Made by a program: the position numbers and the translations under genes. The notes under the pieces are model-generated. The model saw only the letters and a program-made list of their open reading frames with translations, was not told the DNA's origin and did not search any database. From contig CADANT010000003.1 of assembly GCA_902789345.1 (NCBI GenBank), forward strand, positions 1 to 64,000: a stretch of 64,000 nucleotides of DNA, written 5' to 3'. This document shows positions 25,178 through 33,745 of the stretch, piece by piece (within the stretch, counting starts at the first letter, position 1; every line of letters begins with the position of its first letter). Source of the DNA: an uncultured Ruminococcus sp. Its GTDB lineage: Bacteria; Bacillota; Clostridia; Oscillospirales; Acutalibacteraceae.

Positions 25178-25229
25178 GCTTTATCCTCCTTTTATTTTTA
25201 ATTATATGAAATAATTAAATAAAATTTGC

Positions 25230-25442
25230 TTATACCATAATCTTTTGAGCCATTTCCTTACTTACAGCCACACGAGTTTCTTTTACATTTACAATAAGAT
25301 TTCCGCCCATTGTGTTTACAACAGAAACCTTACCCCCTACAACAAAGCCCAAGTCCGAAAGGTGCTTTTTTACTTCCGGCGAACCGCCTATCCTTTTAAT
25401 TATATACTCTACTCCGGCATCAGCCAATGTTAAAGGTAACAT
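25230..25442 (-). CDS. feoA: FeoA-type SH3 domain protein (first copy, divergent)
   Basis: About 70 residues from the ATG giving MLPLTLADAGVEYII, chosen because AAGGAG lies 8-9 nt upstream; the open frame begins 9 codons earlier, too close to that site. It contains IKRIGGSPEVKKHLSDLGFVVGGKVSVV and VNVKETRVAVSKEMA, a FeoA domain lacking the GDPIEV.VRG motif of its neighbour. Two unlike FeoA proteins before one FeoB are common in Clostridia. It is first in the operon, behind two operators (25477-25526). Confidence 0.9.
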   Translation of the reverse strand: MLPLTLADAGVEYIIKRIGGSPEVKKHLSDLGFVVGGKVSVVNTMGGNLIVNVKETRVAVSKEMAQKIMV

Positions 25443-25476
25443 ATAATCATACTCCTTAATTATAATCACAACTATA

Positions 25477-25526
25477 ATTAGTTTGTGCTAACCCGATATT
25501 ATAAAATATAGTTAGCCCTTGCTAAC
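25477..25526 (-). promoter_or_regulatory. Tandem DtxR/IdeR-like operators and promoter of the feo operon
   Basis: Two sites of the form TTAG-N6-CTAAC: 25477-25492 and 25511-25526, 34 bp apart (about three helical turns). A TATAAT (25498-25503) lies between them on the minus strand, with the upstream site where a -35 element would be. Bound protein would therefore cover both the -35 and the start of transcription. Confidence 0.7.
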
Positions 25527-25657
25527 CAACTATAATAATACATAACTTTACAGTAGTTGTCAATATATTTACCTCCATTTTTTATTTTTTGTTTACAGTA
25601 GCACAATTATTTAGGTATGGGTGCGCAATAATATATATGTATTGACTAGGCTAAATA

Positions 25658-25684
25658 GTCCTCCTGCCAAAAAAGCAGGAGGAC
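25658..25684 (-). terminator. Hairpin after the ABC permease
   Basis: GTCCTCCTGC and GCAGGAGGAC form a perfect 10-bp stem with a T-rich loop, 28 bp after the permease stop. No T-run follows. It separates the ABC pair from the feo operon. Confidence 0.6.
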
Positions 25685-25711
25685 AGTTTAAGGGGAAAGA
25701 TATTATCAAAT

Positions 25712-27988
25712 TTATTCGTTGTTTTTAAGTGCGTCTGTCATCGGTATGCGTTTAACTCTGCACATTTGCATAAACGCTACAACAGCATATGAAACTACGC
25801 CCAAAACAAACATTTCTATATATGTGTACCACGGCACATAGTATGGCAGCCATCCGGAATAATCGGAGAATATGTACACGCACAATGAGCCGATGGTCCA
25901 GTCGGCAATCGGTATTGTCAATAATATTGACAGCACTACTACAATAGTTGTTGCGGTTACATACAGCCGATTAATCTCACCGTTTCTATAACCCAGTATT
26001 TTCGTCATTGAAATTGACTGTGAGTTTTTCTCGATAATTATCTTAGACAGCAGGTAGATAATCAAAATAAACATCGCAATACCAAATACAAGGAATATGG
26101 TCATGTTACTGCCCATAGATACCTTTAGCTGTCGTGATGTTTTTGTTAAATCATCCTGAGTAATAACTGTAGCTATATAATCATCGTCAATATCCTTTAT
26201 CTTCTGGTCAGAGAAGTAGCCGTTAAAATAATCACTGTCTTGGTCAAAGGTTTCGTTAAAATCACTTTGCTTCATAAATACAGCCAAAGTAGACGGATAA
26301 TAGTAAACGCCCTGAACTGTAAACTTGTACTTTTTATTGCCGTACTCCTCTTTAAGAGTAATAACATCTCCTTTGTTTAGTCCATGCTTTTCAGCATATG
26401 CATTTGAAACAAACACAGACGGTTCGTCTTTGTCAGAAGATTTTATATTAATGTCAACATACTTGCTGTCGTTCTTTACACCGTAAACAGTTACGCCCTC
26501 TATTTTGTGGCCCTCGGCAGTAGTATCAAGACTTGTTACGCAATATTTTTCCGCACCCTTTGTATCGGTTTTCTGCGGAGCTTTTAAAATATACTGATTT
26601 TCACAAATTAAATTGCTTGTTATTTCATTCTGATAATTGTCAAGCAACGGGCCAAACATTAATCCAAACAGCAATATAAAGTTTGCAAACAATATTCCAA
26701 TGAAAATTGTAATGTAGTTAGGTATATTCTGGAAGATTATTCTAAATCTAAATCTTGACATTATACCTATTTTTGTATTCAGTCTAATTGCCTTTTTCTT
26801 CTTACGCCTGCTTAAATCTCTGCGTATAAATTTCAGCGGAGATATTGAAAGCTTCCTGCTTAAAACAAACAAATTTATAAAGAACATAATAAGCAGCGGG
26901 ACGATTGTTGTTTTAACAAAAGCTTCTGCGTTCCAACAGGTTTCAAAGGTTGGCAGGCTGTAGCTGCCATAGTACATTTGCGCCATATAGTCCTTAAAGA
27001 ATGTATAGCCCAAAATATTACCGATTATCGCCGCTACAAGCATTACAATAAGAGGAGCTGTCATATAATGTCTTACAAGCTCACCCTTTGAATAACCTGA
27101 AGCTCTTAGCGTTCCTATAATAGTAGACTCCTTCAAAATTGAGTTACTTGAAGTAATTGCAAAAACAAAGGCAATAATAACAATTACAATGTACAAAAAT
27201 ACAGTAATCATAGCATTGTCGCCTGTCATATCATCACCAACAAAAATAATAGCTTGGTTAGTGTATTCAGGTATGTAATTTTTAACAATTGCATTTTTTG
27301 CCAATACCTCTAAAAAGTCATCGCCCATATCCTTAGCCTTATTGTCATCCTTTGGAGGATTGTCATACTGCCAGGAGTAGTTATAGTGCAAGTGTGTATC
27401 GCCAAAGCTGTCAAAGCATTGGTCAGTAACTGTAGCAACACCAAACTTTACAGCGTCAAACATCATATCGGTTGTATTTGAAAACAGTGCTTTATAGTCA
27501 GAAAGCGCAATCAAGCCTACTACATTCAGCTTTTTGTTTCCTACAGTCAGCATATCGCCAACCTTTATATTGTTGTTTTCTGCGTACATTCTGTCTATTG
27601 CAATTTCGTCTTTATTTTCTGCTAATCTGCCCTCCATTACGCAAGCACGGTCAATATCTGTACGGTTTGCAAAAATACGCAGGGTGCTGTCAACCTCTTT
27701 TGTTTCTTCTTCAACATAAAAATTATCATAAATTTTTACATCTTCCTTTTCAAGCGTATCTATAAGCTTACTGTCAGCCTTAGAGGCAAGCTCAAAGTTG
27801 CCGTCTTCCATATTATATTTTTGAAAGCTTTCGTCATAAGCGTTACTAATACTTTGGTTTGCAACCAAAAAGCCAGAAACAATACCTATCATACCTACCA
27901 TAAATATAAAAATAACCAGGTATTTACCGAAGTCGCCTTTAAGCTCTCGTGGTATTCTTTTTCGCAGAGGATTTTTTACCTTTGACAT
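25712..27988 (-). CDS. ABC transporter permease, FtsX/MacB type
   Basis: About 758 residues from the ATG that gives MSKVKNPLRKRIPRELKGDFG; AGGAGG lies at the right distance, while the open frame's first ATG precedes it. One membrane helix near residue 25-45, a ~220-residue external domain, three helices (~265-390), a second helix-external-domain block (~430-635) and three final helices: two FtsX-like halves. Such MacB/LolCE-type systems act by mechanotransmission, moving peptides, lipids or antibiotics rather than small ions. It overlaps nothing but starts 11 bp after the ATPase, and the shared promoter carries an iron-type operator. The substrate is unknown. Confidence 0.9.
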   Translation of the reverse strand: MSKVKNPLRKRIPRELKGDFGKYLVIFIFMVGMIGIVSGFLVANQSISNAYDESFQKYNMEDGNFELASKADSKLIDTLEKEDVKIYDNFYVEEETKEVDSTLRIFANRTDIDRACVMEGRLAENKDEIAIDRMYAENNNIKVGDMLTVGNKKLNVVGLIALSDYKALFSNTTDMMFDAVKFGVATVTDQCFDSFGDTHLHYNYSWQYDNPPKDDNKAKDMGDDFLEVLAKNAIVKNYIPEYTNQAIIFVGDDMTGDNAMITVFLYIVIVIIAFVFAITSSNSILKESTIIGTLRASGYSKGELVRHYMTAPLIVMLVAAIIGNILGYTFFKDYMAQMYYGSYSLPTFETCWNAEAFVKTTIVPLLIMFFINLFVLSRKLSISPLKFIRRDLSRRKKKKAIRLNTKIGIMSRFRFRIIFQNIPNYITIFIGILFANFILLFGLMFGPLLDNYQNEITSNLICENQYILKAPQKTDTKGAEKYCVTSLDTTAEGHKIEGVTVYGVKNDSKYVDINIKSSDKDEPSVFVSNAYAEKHGLNKGDVITLKEEYGNKKYKFTVQGVYYYPSTLAVFMKQSDFNETFDQDSDYFNGYFSDQKIKDIDDDYIATVITQDDLTKTSRQLKVSMGSNMTIFLVFGIAMFILIIYLLSKIIIEKNSQSISMTKILGYRNGEINRLYVTATTIVVVLSILLTIPIADWTIGSLCVYIFSDYSGWLPYYVPWYTYIEMFVLGVVSYAVVAFMQMCRVKRIPMTDALKNNE

Positions 27989-27999
27989 TGTAAAACCTC

Positions 28000-28698
28000 C
28001 TACCATTCTAAGTCCATAGCTGATATTTTAGTTGGATTAACAAAGTTTTTGCGCACCATACCGTCACGCATTTTTACAACCCTGTCAGCCATACTTTCAA
28101 TAGCACCGTTGTGTGTAACCATAAGTACAGTGTTGCCATACTTGTGATTAACATCTTCAATCAGTTTAAGAATTTCCTTTGAAGTTTTATAATCCAACGC
28201 ACCTGTAGGCTCGTCACACAACAAAATATCAGGATTTTTTACAATAGCTCTGCCGATAGCAGTACGCTGCTGCTGACCGCCCGAAAGCTGATTTGGCAGC
28301 TTGTGTCTATGCTCATAAAGCCCCAGTGTGTTTAGAAGCTCGTCAACGTCTAAAGGATTGTCGCTTAAATACGCACCAACCTCAACATTTTCTTTAATAT
28401 TCAAATTTGGTATTAAATTGTACATTTGAAAAACATAACCTAAGTGCTTTCTTCTGTACAGGGTAAGCTGTTTTTCATTCATATCTGCAATCTTTTCGCC
28501 GTTTATGGATATATAACCGTCGTCGGCATTATCTATTCCGCCTATAATATTCAAAAGCGTAGATTTACCCGAACCGGAGGGACCTAACAGCACACAAATC
28601 TCTCCCTTTTGAATTTCAATATCTATGCCTTTTAAGACTTCTGCACGGCTCTCACCCTGACCATATGCCTTTTTTATCCCCTTAATTTCCAGGAACAT
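28000..28698 (-). CDS. ABC transporter ATP-binding protein, LolD/MacB type
   Basis: 232 residues. Walker A GPSGSGKST (residues ~39-47), Q-loop in YVFQMYNLIPNLN, signature LSGGQQQRTAIGRA (~138-151), Walker B LLCDEPTGALD and the switch His in VTHNGAIE. The set is that of the MacB/LolD/FtsE group, partner of the FtsX-type permease that follows. The gene starts close behind the operator at 28727-28750. Confidence 0.95.
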   Translation of the reverse strand: MFLEIKGIKKAYGQGESRAEVLKGIDIEIQKGEICVLLGPSGSGKSTLLNIIGGIDNADDGYISINGEKIADMNEKQLTLYRRKHLGYVFQMYNLIPNLNIKENVEVGAYLSDNPLDVDELLNTLGLYEHRHKLPNQLSGGQQQRTAIGRAIVKNPDILLCDEPTGALDYKTSKEILKLIEDVNHKYGNTVLMVTHNGAIESMADRVVKMRDGMVRKNFVNPTKISAMDLEW

Positions 28699-28726
28699 AT
28701 TACCACCCTTTCTTTTTATTTATGAT

Positions 28727-28757
28727 AAGTTAGTTAGCCTTAACTAACTTAATTATA
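28727..28757 (-). promoter_or_regulatory. DtxR/IdeR-like operator and promoter of the ABC pair
   Basis: AAGTTAGTTA-GCCT-TAACTAACTT at 28727-28750 is a perfect palindrome with 10-bp arms, the best of the five sites. TATAAT (28752-28757) with TTGTTT 17 bp upstream (28775-28780) lies directly before it, so the operator covers the start of transcription. Confidence 0.75.
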
Positions 28758-28902
28758 CTCTCATGTAGCAAAAAAACAAGCAAATATATAAATATTATAG
28801 GCTTACTCAAAATTCAGTGCAAATTATTTGTATTTTTTACAATTATAAACAAATGTATATTTGCCTGTCGGTTTGAAAAAATAATATATAAGGAGTGATA
28901 AT

Positions 28903-29334
28903 ATGAATAATGACAGCATTAATCTGTTAAAGGAATGTGACGCAGGCTGCAAAAATGCTACCAACAGTATGGAACAGGTGCTTGGCTTTATACAGGACAG
29001 CAAGCTAAAGGATGTTATAAACGACTATAACAAACAGCATATAGAAATAGGCAACCAGTGTCATAACCTGCTGAATAAATACGGCAGTAATGAAAAAGAC
29101 CCGCAGCCAATGGCACGGGCAATGACCTTTATTACCACAGAGGTAAAAATGATGAGCGGTAACACTACACAAAAGGCAGCTGAAATTATGATGGACGGCT
29201 GTAGTATGGGTATTAAAACCGTAAGCGGTTATATTAACAAGTATTCAGGTGCTAACAGTGAAAGTGTGCGTATGGCAAACAAGATAGTAAAGGTTGAGCA
29301 GGATTTTATTGAGGATTTAAGAGGTTTTTTATAA
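28903..29334 (+). CDS. Four-helix ferritin-like (DUF2383-type) protein
   Basis: 143 residues, all helical in appearance, starting MNNDSINLLKECDAGCKNATNSMEQVLGFI. The residues NKQHIEIGNQCHNLL and a C-terminal VEQDFIEDL, spaced on four helices, resemble the ferritin-like DUF2383/DUF892 group, which may bind metal. The assignment is by pattern only. It is divergent from the ABC pair and faces the iron operator, which would suit an iron-storage role, but no operator copy lies on its own side. AAGGAG precedes ATG. Confidence 0.65.
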   Translation: MNNDSINLLKECDAGCKNATNSMEQVLGFIQDSKLKDVINDYNKQHIEIGNQCHNLLNKYGSNEKDPQPMARAMTFITTEVKMMSGNTTQKAAEIMMDGCSMGIKTVSGYINKYSGANSESVRMANKIVKVEQDFIEDLRGFL

Positions 29335-29348
29335 TTGTAATGACAAAA

Positions 29349-29391
29349 ACACCAACCACCTGTAAAGGCTCTTGCCATAGGTGGTTGGTGT
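29349..29391 (+). terminator. Terminator after the ferritin-like gene
   Basis: ACACCAACCACCT and AGGTGGTTGGTGT form a perfect 13-bp stem with a 17-nt loop, 15 bp after the stop. Confidence 0.75.
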
Positions 29392-29485
29392 AAAATATCA
29401 GTAATTTTCTTGAAATAACGGTATTCACTAAATAATCATTCACACACAATGTCTTATTAAAAACAGACTGACAAAACTTTATTAT

Positions 29486-30190
29486 TTACTGCTTGCTTTG
29501 TTGCAAAATATTGACCTTTGAGGATTCTTGCTTTATTCCAAAAGGGTTATCCTGCACCAACACTAAAGCAGCAGCCGGCACTAAAAATGCAATGGCAATA
29601 AGTGTGCTTTTTGCACCCAAAAAGAGGCTGACAATACAAGCAATAGCCACACCGGTGTGAAAGCTGATTAGAGTAAAGCCGTAAAACTTTGCTTTCTTAA
29701 TTTTTTCACTGTCTTTATTGCATATGTACTCAACCAAAGAAGTTGAAAATTGCCTTAGGTTATTAGTTGAAAATATTGTAGAGCTTCCGTAGCCCTCTGC
29801 CCCGGAAAAAACCGTCCACTGAAATGACATGGCAAAAAACATAGGGTACAAATAAATAATCAACTCAAGATTATCCGGCATAACTGCCAGTGTTACCATT
29901 GCAGCCGAATCTATTGCAAGACACAACAGCTTAATATTCATTTTGGTATAATTTTTAACAAGCACCGACACCGCAAAGCCCGAAAAATAAACAGCAATGC
30001 CTATAATTCTTAGGAACACAGCGCCAAAATTTCTGCCTATAATATCAGTTACCAGTGTTATCATATTGGCTGTTTGTGCATTTCCCAGTAGTTCACAAAA
30101 ATTCCAAACTGCATAACCTCCCATAAATCCACCAATCAGCGACATATTAAAGTGAAGTATTGTAGGAATCTTCTCTTTCAAAATAAACAC
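29486..30190 (-). CDS. YoaK/DUF1275 family membrane protein
   Basis: 234 residues with about six membrane helices (near residues 14-32, 55-75, 85-105, 115-135, 175-195 and 200-215). The opening LHFNMSLIGGFMGGYAVWNF and the middle segment YGSSTIFSTNNLRQFSTSLVEYI match the DUF1275/YoaK family (NLRQ and T.N.R motif). The function of the family is unknown. It appears to be a single gene with no operon partner. Confidence 0.8.
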   Translation of the reverse strand: MFILKEKIPTILHFNMSLIGGFMGGYAVWNFCELLGNAQTANMITLVTDIIGRNFGAVFLRIIGIAVYFSGFAVSVLVKNYTKMNIKLLCLAIDSAAMVTLAVMPDNLELIIYLYPMFFAMSFQWTVFSGAEGYGSSTIFSTNNLRQFSTSLVEYICNKDSEKIKKAKFYGFTLISFHTGVAIACIVSLFLGAKSTLIAIAFLVPAAALVLVQDNPFGIKQESSKVNILQQSKQ

Positions 30191-30297
30191 TCCCTATCCT
30201 TTACAGAAAATTATATCACTAATTAAAAATTGTGTAAACCAATAAAATGCACATACATAAGGGTAATTATTCATTTTTAATGTTATATTTTCAAAAC

Positions 30298-30347
30298 AAA
30301 GCAGCTGTGTTGCGCCCTCAAACAAACGCTATAACACAGCTGCTTTT
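30298..30347 (-). terminator. Terminator after corA-like gene
   Basis: AAAGCAGCTGTGTT pairs with AACACAGCTGCTTT (14 bp) around a ~19-nt loop; TTTGTTTTG follows on the minus strand. Confidence 0.8.
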
Positions 30348-30372
30348 AATTATGCTTATAAAAAACAACAGA

Positions 30373-31308
30373 TTAAATAATTTTTTTTATTTTAAAAATA
30401 ATTATACACGTTACAACCACAACTACACTAAGGAGTATTACTGCGGGATAACCATTTGCAAGTTCGGGCATATTATGGAAGTTCATTCCGTACCAGCCTG
30501 TAATAAGTGTAAGAGGATAGAATATAGTGGAAATCACGGTTAAGAACTGCATATTTTTGTTTTGCTGTTCAGAAACCTTTGACTGATATGTATCCTTTAC
30601 CTGTGATGAATAGTCAAGCAAATGTATGGTTCGCCCCAGCAGTCTGTCAGCTCTGTCGGAAATGATACCAAAATATTTTAGCTTTTTCTTTGCAAAAAAG
30701 TTGTTTTCGTTTTCCTCCAGCTGTTTAGACATATCTACAAGCTCATCATAGTAGCTTCTTAGTATAAGCAATTCTTTTCTAATGGGCGACAGCTTAGTTT
30801 GAAAATTATCAGACTTGCCGTCCTCCAGCTCTTCCTCCATAAGCATAATAGTACGCTCATACTGGCCAAGCACGCCTAAATCTCTGCTCATTAGCTGAGT
30901 CATAAAATTGTAAATAAACATTTCACGACTTTGCCCCTGAGTGTTTCGGTTACGCTTAATTCTGTTGATAATATTTGAAGAAAAAACTTCATTATCTATA
31001 ATGACAATATTTTTTTGATTAATCAGGATTATCACCTTAAACCTACTGCCCTTAACATCAAGAAGCTTTGGAATATCCAGCGTGCCAACTATGCATTCCT
31101 GCAATGATTCAATTTTACAGAACTCAATATTCTGCAAATTAAGGTCGCCGTCGTAAACAATATTAGCCTTTTCTATTGCCAACTGTGCATTAGCGGCATT
31201 TGCAACAAATATTGCCTCCTGTGGGTTTGCGTCGTATTCCTCCGGCGTTATTTCACACAGCTCTTGATTTAGGGCGTAAATTATAAGCTTATCCTGTGGT
31301 TGGGTCAT
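30373..31308 (-). CDS. corA: CorA-family divalent cation transporter
   Basis: 311 residues. A long cytoplasmic alpha/beta domain and helix (residues 1-245), then two C-terminal membrane helices with the signature YGMNFHNMPEL between them (~270-280), as in CorA Mg2+/Co2+ channels. The start ATG overlaps the ppk1 stop by 4 bp, so the two are translationally coupled. Mg2+ is the counter-ion of polyphosphate, which makes this pairing sensible; the functional link is inferred. Confidence 0.92.
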   Translation of the reverse strand: MTQPQDKLIIYALNQELCEITPEEYDANPQEAIFVANAANAQLAIEKANIVYDGDLNLQNIEFCKIESLQECIVGTLDIPKLLDVKGSRFKVIILINQKNIVIIDNEVFSSNIINRIKRNRNTQGQSREMFIYNFMTQLMSRDLGVLGQYERTIMLMEEELEDGKSDNFQTKLSPIRKELLILRSYYDELVDMSKQLEENENNFFAKKKLKYFGIISDRADRLLGRTIHLLDYSSQVKDTYQSKVSEQQNKNMQFLTVISTIFYPLTLITGWYGMNFHNMPELANGYPAVILLSVVVVVTCIIIFKIKKII

Positions 31309-33356
31309 ACTTTCATTTTCTCCTTACCGTATGCTTCTGCATAAAATTCCATTTGCGAATCCAGCTTAGGGCTGTTGATTTCTCTTGAATAATAAATTCC
31401 ATCGCTGTGCTGGATTTTACCCTTTGCGTCGTCTTTCATTATTACATCAAATATTCTGCAAATTTCATTCTTTATATTTTTGTCAAGAACAGGCGTTGCC
31501 ACTTCTACACGCCTTACGGTGTTTCTTGTCATAAAATCAGCAGACGAGATGTAAACCTTTGCCTCATCACCTACGCCAAAGCGGTAAATTCTGGAATGCT
31601 CTAAGTAGCGGCCTACTACGCTTATAACCGTAATATTCTCGGTTTCACCCGGAATTTCAGGAATAAGGCAGCAAATACCTCTGACAATCATTTCAATTTT
31701 CACGCCTGCTTTTGACGCCTCAACAAGCTTATCAATAATAACCTTGTCTGTTAAAGAGTTAATCTTTATGCCTATGTAAGCAGGAATATCATTTCTTGCC
31801 TTGTCAATCTCATTCTCTATAAGGTCAACAACCTTATTTTGCAAGCAATGAGGTGCAACCATAAGCTGTGTGGTATTTTCAACCGTTTCACCGCACAATA
31901 GGTGATTAAATACCATAGCGGCCTCACTGCCAATTTGCTGATTTGCTGTTATGATCGACAAGTCGGTGTACAGCTTTGAGGTTTTTTCGTTATAGTTGCC
32001 TGTACCAATCTGCGTAATATATGAATGTCCCTCAGAGGTCTTTTTAGTTATCAGGCACAGCTTGGAGTGAACCTTGTATTTATTCAAGCCATAAATAACC
32101 TTACATCCGGCATCCTCAAGCTGTCTTGAAATTTTTATGTTGTGTTCCTCGTCAAACCTTGCACGAAGCTCAACCATAACAACAACATCCTTGCCGTTCT
32201 CAGCGGCGTCAACCAAAGCCTCTATAATCTCACTCTTGTTTGCAACCCTATAAAGAGTCATTTTAATTGAAACTACGCTGTCATCAAACGCAGCTTCCTG
32301 CAACATTTTTATAAACGGCTTCATACTCTGGTAAGGGTAAGACAAAAGTAAATCCTTTTCCTCTATCTGCTCAATAATACTCTTTGACATACTAATATCC
32401 TTTGTAAGTCTTGGAGTACATTTTGTATAGAATAAATCTTTTTTATCATAAAGATAGCTCTGCAAATTAAATACAAAAGAAAGATCCAACGGTGTATCAA
32501 CCTTAATTATGTGGCTCTGCTCTATGTTAAACATTTGGCTAAGCTCTTTTTTAGTGTGGGTATTAATATCTCTGGAAAGCTCTATGCGTACCGGGTTAAG
32601 ACGCTTTCTTCTTTTAATCATAAATTCCATATTTTGACGGTAATCTAAATCCTCATCATAAATATCAGAGGTATCAATGTCCGCATTTCTTGTAATTCTG
32701 ATTATAGATTTTTCTGCAACTGTATACTTATTAAACAGCTTAGCAACAAAGTGAAGAATAAGCTCCTCACTTAATATAAAGTTACCCGGCTGTGACGGAA
32801 TAGCAATAAGTCTTTTAAAAACGCTGTTTGAACAGGTAACAATACCTGTTCTTTCTTTACCGTTACGGGAATTTAAAAGCACAATCGCATACAGTTCCTT
32901 ATTATTCAAAAACGGGAACGGCTGTTGCTTGCCTACTACCATAGGTGACAAAAACGGCATTATGTTGTCATCAAAATAATCCTCAAGCAGCTTTCTGTCT
33001 TTTTCGGTAATCTTATTAAAGTCCACCAGATTTACGCCGTTTGGCTGCAGCTCGCCCATAAGCTTAAAGTAAATTTCGGCTTTCTTCTTTTCAAGCTGCT
33101 TTACTCTTTTTAGAATAGATACAATTTGGTCACGGCTTTTCATACCTGTTTTTGAATCTTTAATATTTTCGTCCTCGTGCATCTGGTCAAGTAATGTTCC
33201 CACACGCACCATAAAAAATTCATCAAGGTTTGTCTGATAAATAGAGGCAAAAGTAAGCCTTTCTGCCAACGGTACATCACTGTTGCCGGCTTCGTCAAGA
33301 ACACGCTCGTTAAATTGCAGCCAGGACAGCTCTCTGTTTTTATAAAAATCTTTCAT
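31305..33356 (-). CDS. ppk1: Polyphosphate kinase 1
   Basis: 683 residues. Makes polyphosphate from ATP and can run in reverse. Motifs: FYKNRELSWLQFNERVLDEA at the N-terminus, YPYQSMKPFI, VVVMVELRARFDEEHNIK, VHSKLCLI with the autophosphorylated His region, GTGNYNEKTSKLYTDLS and SSADFMTRNTVRRVEVA. I chose ATG at 33354-33356 (AGGAGAACTG upstream); the open frame extends 8 codons further without a ribosome site. A strong inverted repeat at 33533-33568 lies 177 bp upstream. Confidence 0.96.
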   Translation of the reverse strand: MKDFYKNRELSWLQFNERVLDEAGNSDVPLAERLTFASIYQTNLDEFFMVRVGTLLDQMHEDENIKDSKTGMKSRDQIVSILKRVKQLEKKKAEIYFKLMGELQPNGVNLVDFNKITEKDRKLLEDYFDDNIMPFLSPMVVGKQQPFPFLNNKELYAIVLLNSRNGKERTGIVTCSNSVFKRLIAIPSQPGNFILSEELILHFVAKLFNKYTVAEKSIIRITRNADIDTSDIYDEDLDYRQNMEFMIKRRKRLNPVRIELSRDINTHTKKELSQMFNIEQSHIIKVDTPLDLSFVFNLQSYLYDKKDLFYTKCTPRLTKDISMSKSIIEQIEEKDLLLSYPYQSMKPFIKMLQEAAFDDSVVSIKMTLYRVANKSEIIEALVDAAENGKDVVVMVELRARFDEEHNIKISRQLEDAGCKVIYGLNKYKVHSKLCLITKKTSEGHSYITQIGTGNYNEKTSKLYTDLSIITANQQIGSEAAMVFNHLLCGETVENTTQLMVAPHCLQNKVVDLIENEIDKARNDIPAYIGIKINSLTDKVIIDKLVEASKAGVKIEMIVRGICCLIPEIPGETENITVISVVGRYLEHSRIYRFGVGDEAKVYISSADFMTRNTVRRVEVATPVLDKNIKNEICRIFDVIMKDDAKGKIQHSDGIYYSREINSPKLDSQMEFYAEAYGKEKMKV

Positions 33357-33745
33357 TATACAGTTCTCCTTTAATGTCAATGTTGTTTAAAATTTTACCA
33401 GCACATTATTCTAAACCCATTATATTTATGTAAAAACAATGTAAAAATCGTTTTTTATTTCACAATAAACAATAATTCGACAAAATATTTTTCCAAAAAG
33501 TCATTTTCACGCCACAAATACTATTGTTAGGTGTACGAACCACATTATCGGTGTGGTTATTGCCGTACAAAAACAAATATGTCAGTATATACATAAAAAT
33601 GCCATTAACCCTAAATTTCTTATGTTAATATAATACTAAGTTTTAACCCTTTTTTCAAGGGCTGCACATATTATTTTTATTCAAAAAAATACTGCACCCT
33701 GTTACACAAGGTGCAGTAAAGCGGTTATTTTATATCACCGTAAAA
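33357..33745. other. Gene-free stretch between ppk1 and the wall hydrolase gene
   Basis: 389 bp of AT-rich sequence. It holds a TATAAT (33419-33424, minus) that may serve ppk1, an inverted repeat at 33533-33568 (GTACG and AACCACA with TGTGGTT and CGTAC) and the terminator at 33684-33718. No ORF with a ribosome site was found. Confidence 0.6.
33684..33718 (-). terminator. Terminator after the NlpC/P60 gene
   Basis: TACTGCACC and GGTGCAGTA (9 bp, perfect) around an 11-nt loop, followed by seven T on the minus strand. Confidence 0.88.
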
